Assembly (NCBI GenBank): GCA_025935655.1
Contig: JAICUV010000095.1
Coordinates: 1 to 11,806, forward strand
Direction: 5' to 3'
Source: Chloroflexota bacterium
Lineage (GTDB): Bacteria > Chloroflexota > Limnocylindria > Limnocylindrales > CSP1-4
DNA length: 11,806 nucleotides
The number at the start of each line of letters is the position of its first letter. Position 1 is the first letter of the stretch. The position numbers were made by a program, and so were the translations under genes. Shown in pieces: positions 11,728-11,806 of this stretch. The notes under the pieces were generated by a model. The model did no database searches. It saw only the letters and a program-made list of their open reading frames with translations, and was not told where the DNA came from.

Positions 11728-11806
11728 TCAGCGCCGCCGAACCAACGCCGCCAGCCCGATCAGGGCAACCGTCGCGACGGCTCTTCGATGGATCGACAGC
11801 TCGAGC
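11728..11806 (-). CDS. Possible 3' end of a minus-strand gene with a C-terminal hydrophobic segment
   Basis: Reading in from the right edge on the minus strand, one frame gives 25 residues, LELSIHRR followed by AVATVALIGLAALVRRR, then TGA at 11730-11728. A hydrophobic stretch capped by three arginines at the stop is typical of a C-terminal membrane anchor. It would converge on the 66-aa gene. With only 26 codons visible, chance is a real alternative. Confidence 0.3.
   Translation of the reverse strand, partial: LELSIHRRAVATVALIGLAALVRRR

Noticed and set aside
1..11806. CRISPR arrays, tRNA/rRNA genes, insertion sequences, phage genes
   Set aside because: I saw no regularly spaced repeats, no cloverleaf or rRNA-like sequence, no transposase or integrase motifs, and no terminal inverted repeats with target duplications.

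Overview
The window is very GC-rich with strong G/C bias at third codon positions. It holds no rRNA, tRNA, transposase, integrase or CRISPR array. Several traits point to a free-living, high-GC bacterium with a monoderm-like envelope: exported proteins with Sec signal peptides, a lipoprotein with a Thr/Ser/Pro linker, FlgD-type Ig repeats on a secreted protein, and several apparently leaderless genes. A Chloroflexota lineage (Limnocylindria or Ellin6529-like) or a deep actinobacterial lineage fits best. This is an inference from gene style, not a phylogenetic result.

Layout, left to right. (1) 1-811, minus: aminoglycoside/choline-type phosphotransferase, cut by the left edge. (2) 945-3791, plus: large secreted protein with an N-terminal caspase/gingipain-like (clan CD) domain carrying a His-Gly and a Cys motif, followed by about six Ig-like modules, three of FlgD type. 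(3) 3792-4199: a 408-base region without a conventional gene, holding a 51-codon reading frame with a good ribosome binding site and a run of strong hairpins. (4) 4200-5054, plus: class I SAM methyltransferase. (5) 5073-6893, minus, convergent with it: secreted cyanophycinase-like (peptidase family S51) protein in which the fold appears twice, the second copy without catalytic residues. (6) 7065-8771, plus, divergent from (5): YibE/F-family membrane protein with an added exported C-terminal domain. (7) 8784-10076, minus: CynX/NimT-type MFS transporter. (8) 10128-11315, minus: two-domain lipoprotein. (9) 11471-11671, plus: small charged protein with a clear leaderless promoter. (10) From 11728 to the right edge, minus: a possible gene tail ending in a hydrophobic segment.

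The genes do not form one obvious pathway. Most are single transcription units in alternating orientation; only the lipoprotein and the MFS gene could be co-transcribed. The common theme is the cell surface: two exported putative peptidases, one lipoprotein and two multi-spanning membrane proteins. The points most worth following are the caspase-like secreted protein, the tandem active-plus-dead S51 protein, the 3.8-4.2 kb intergenic locus, and the split between leaderless genes and genes with a Shine-Dalgarno sequence.
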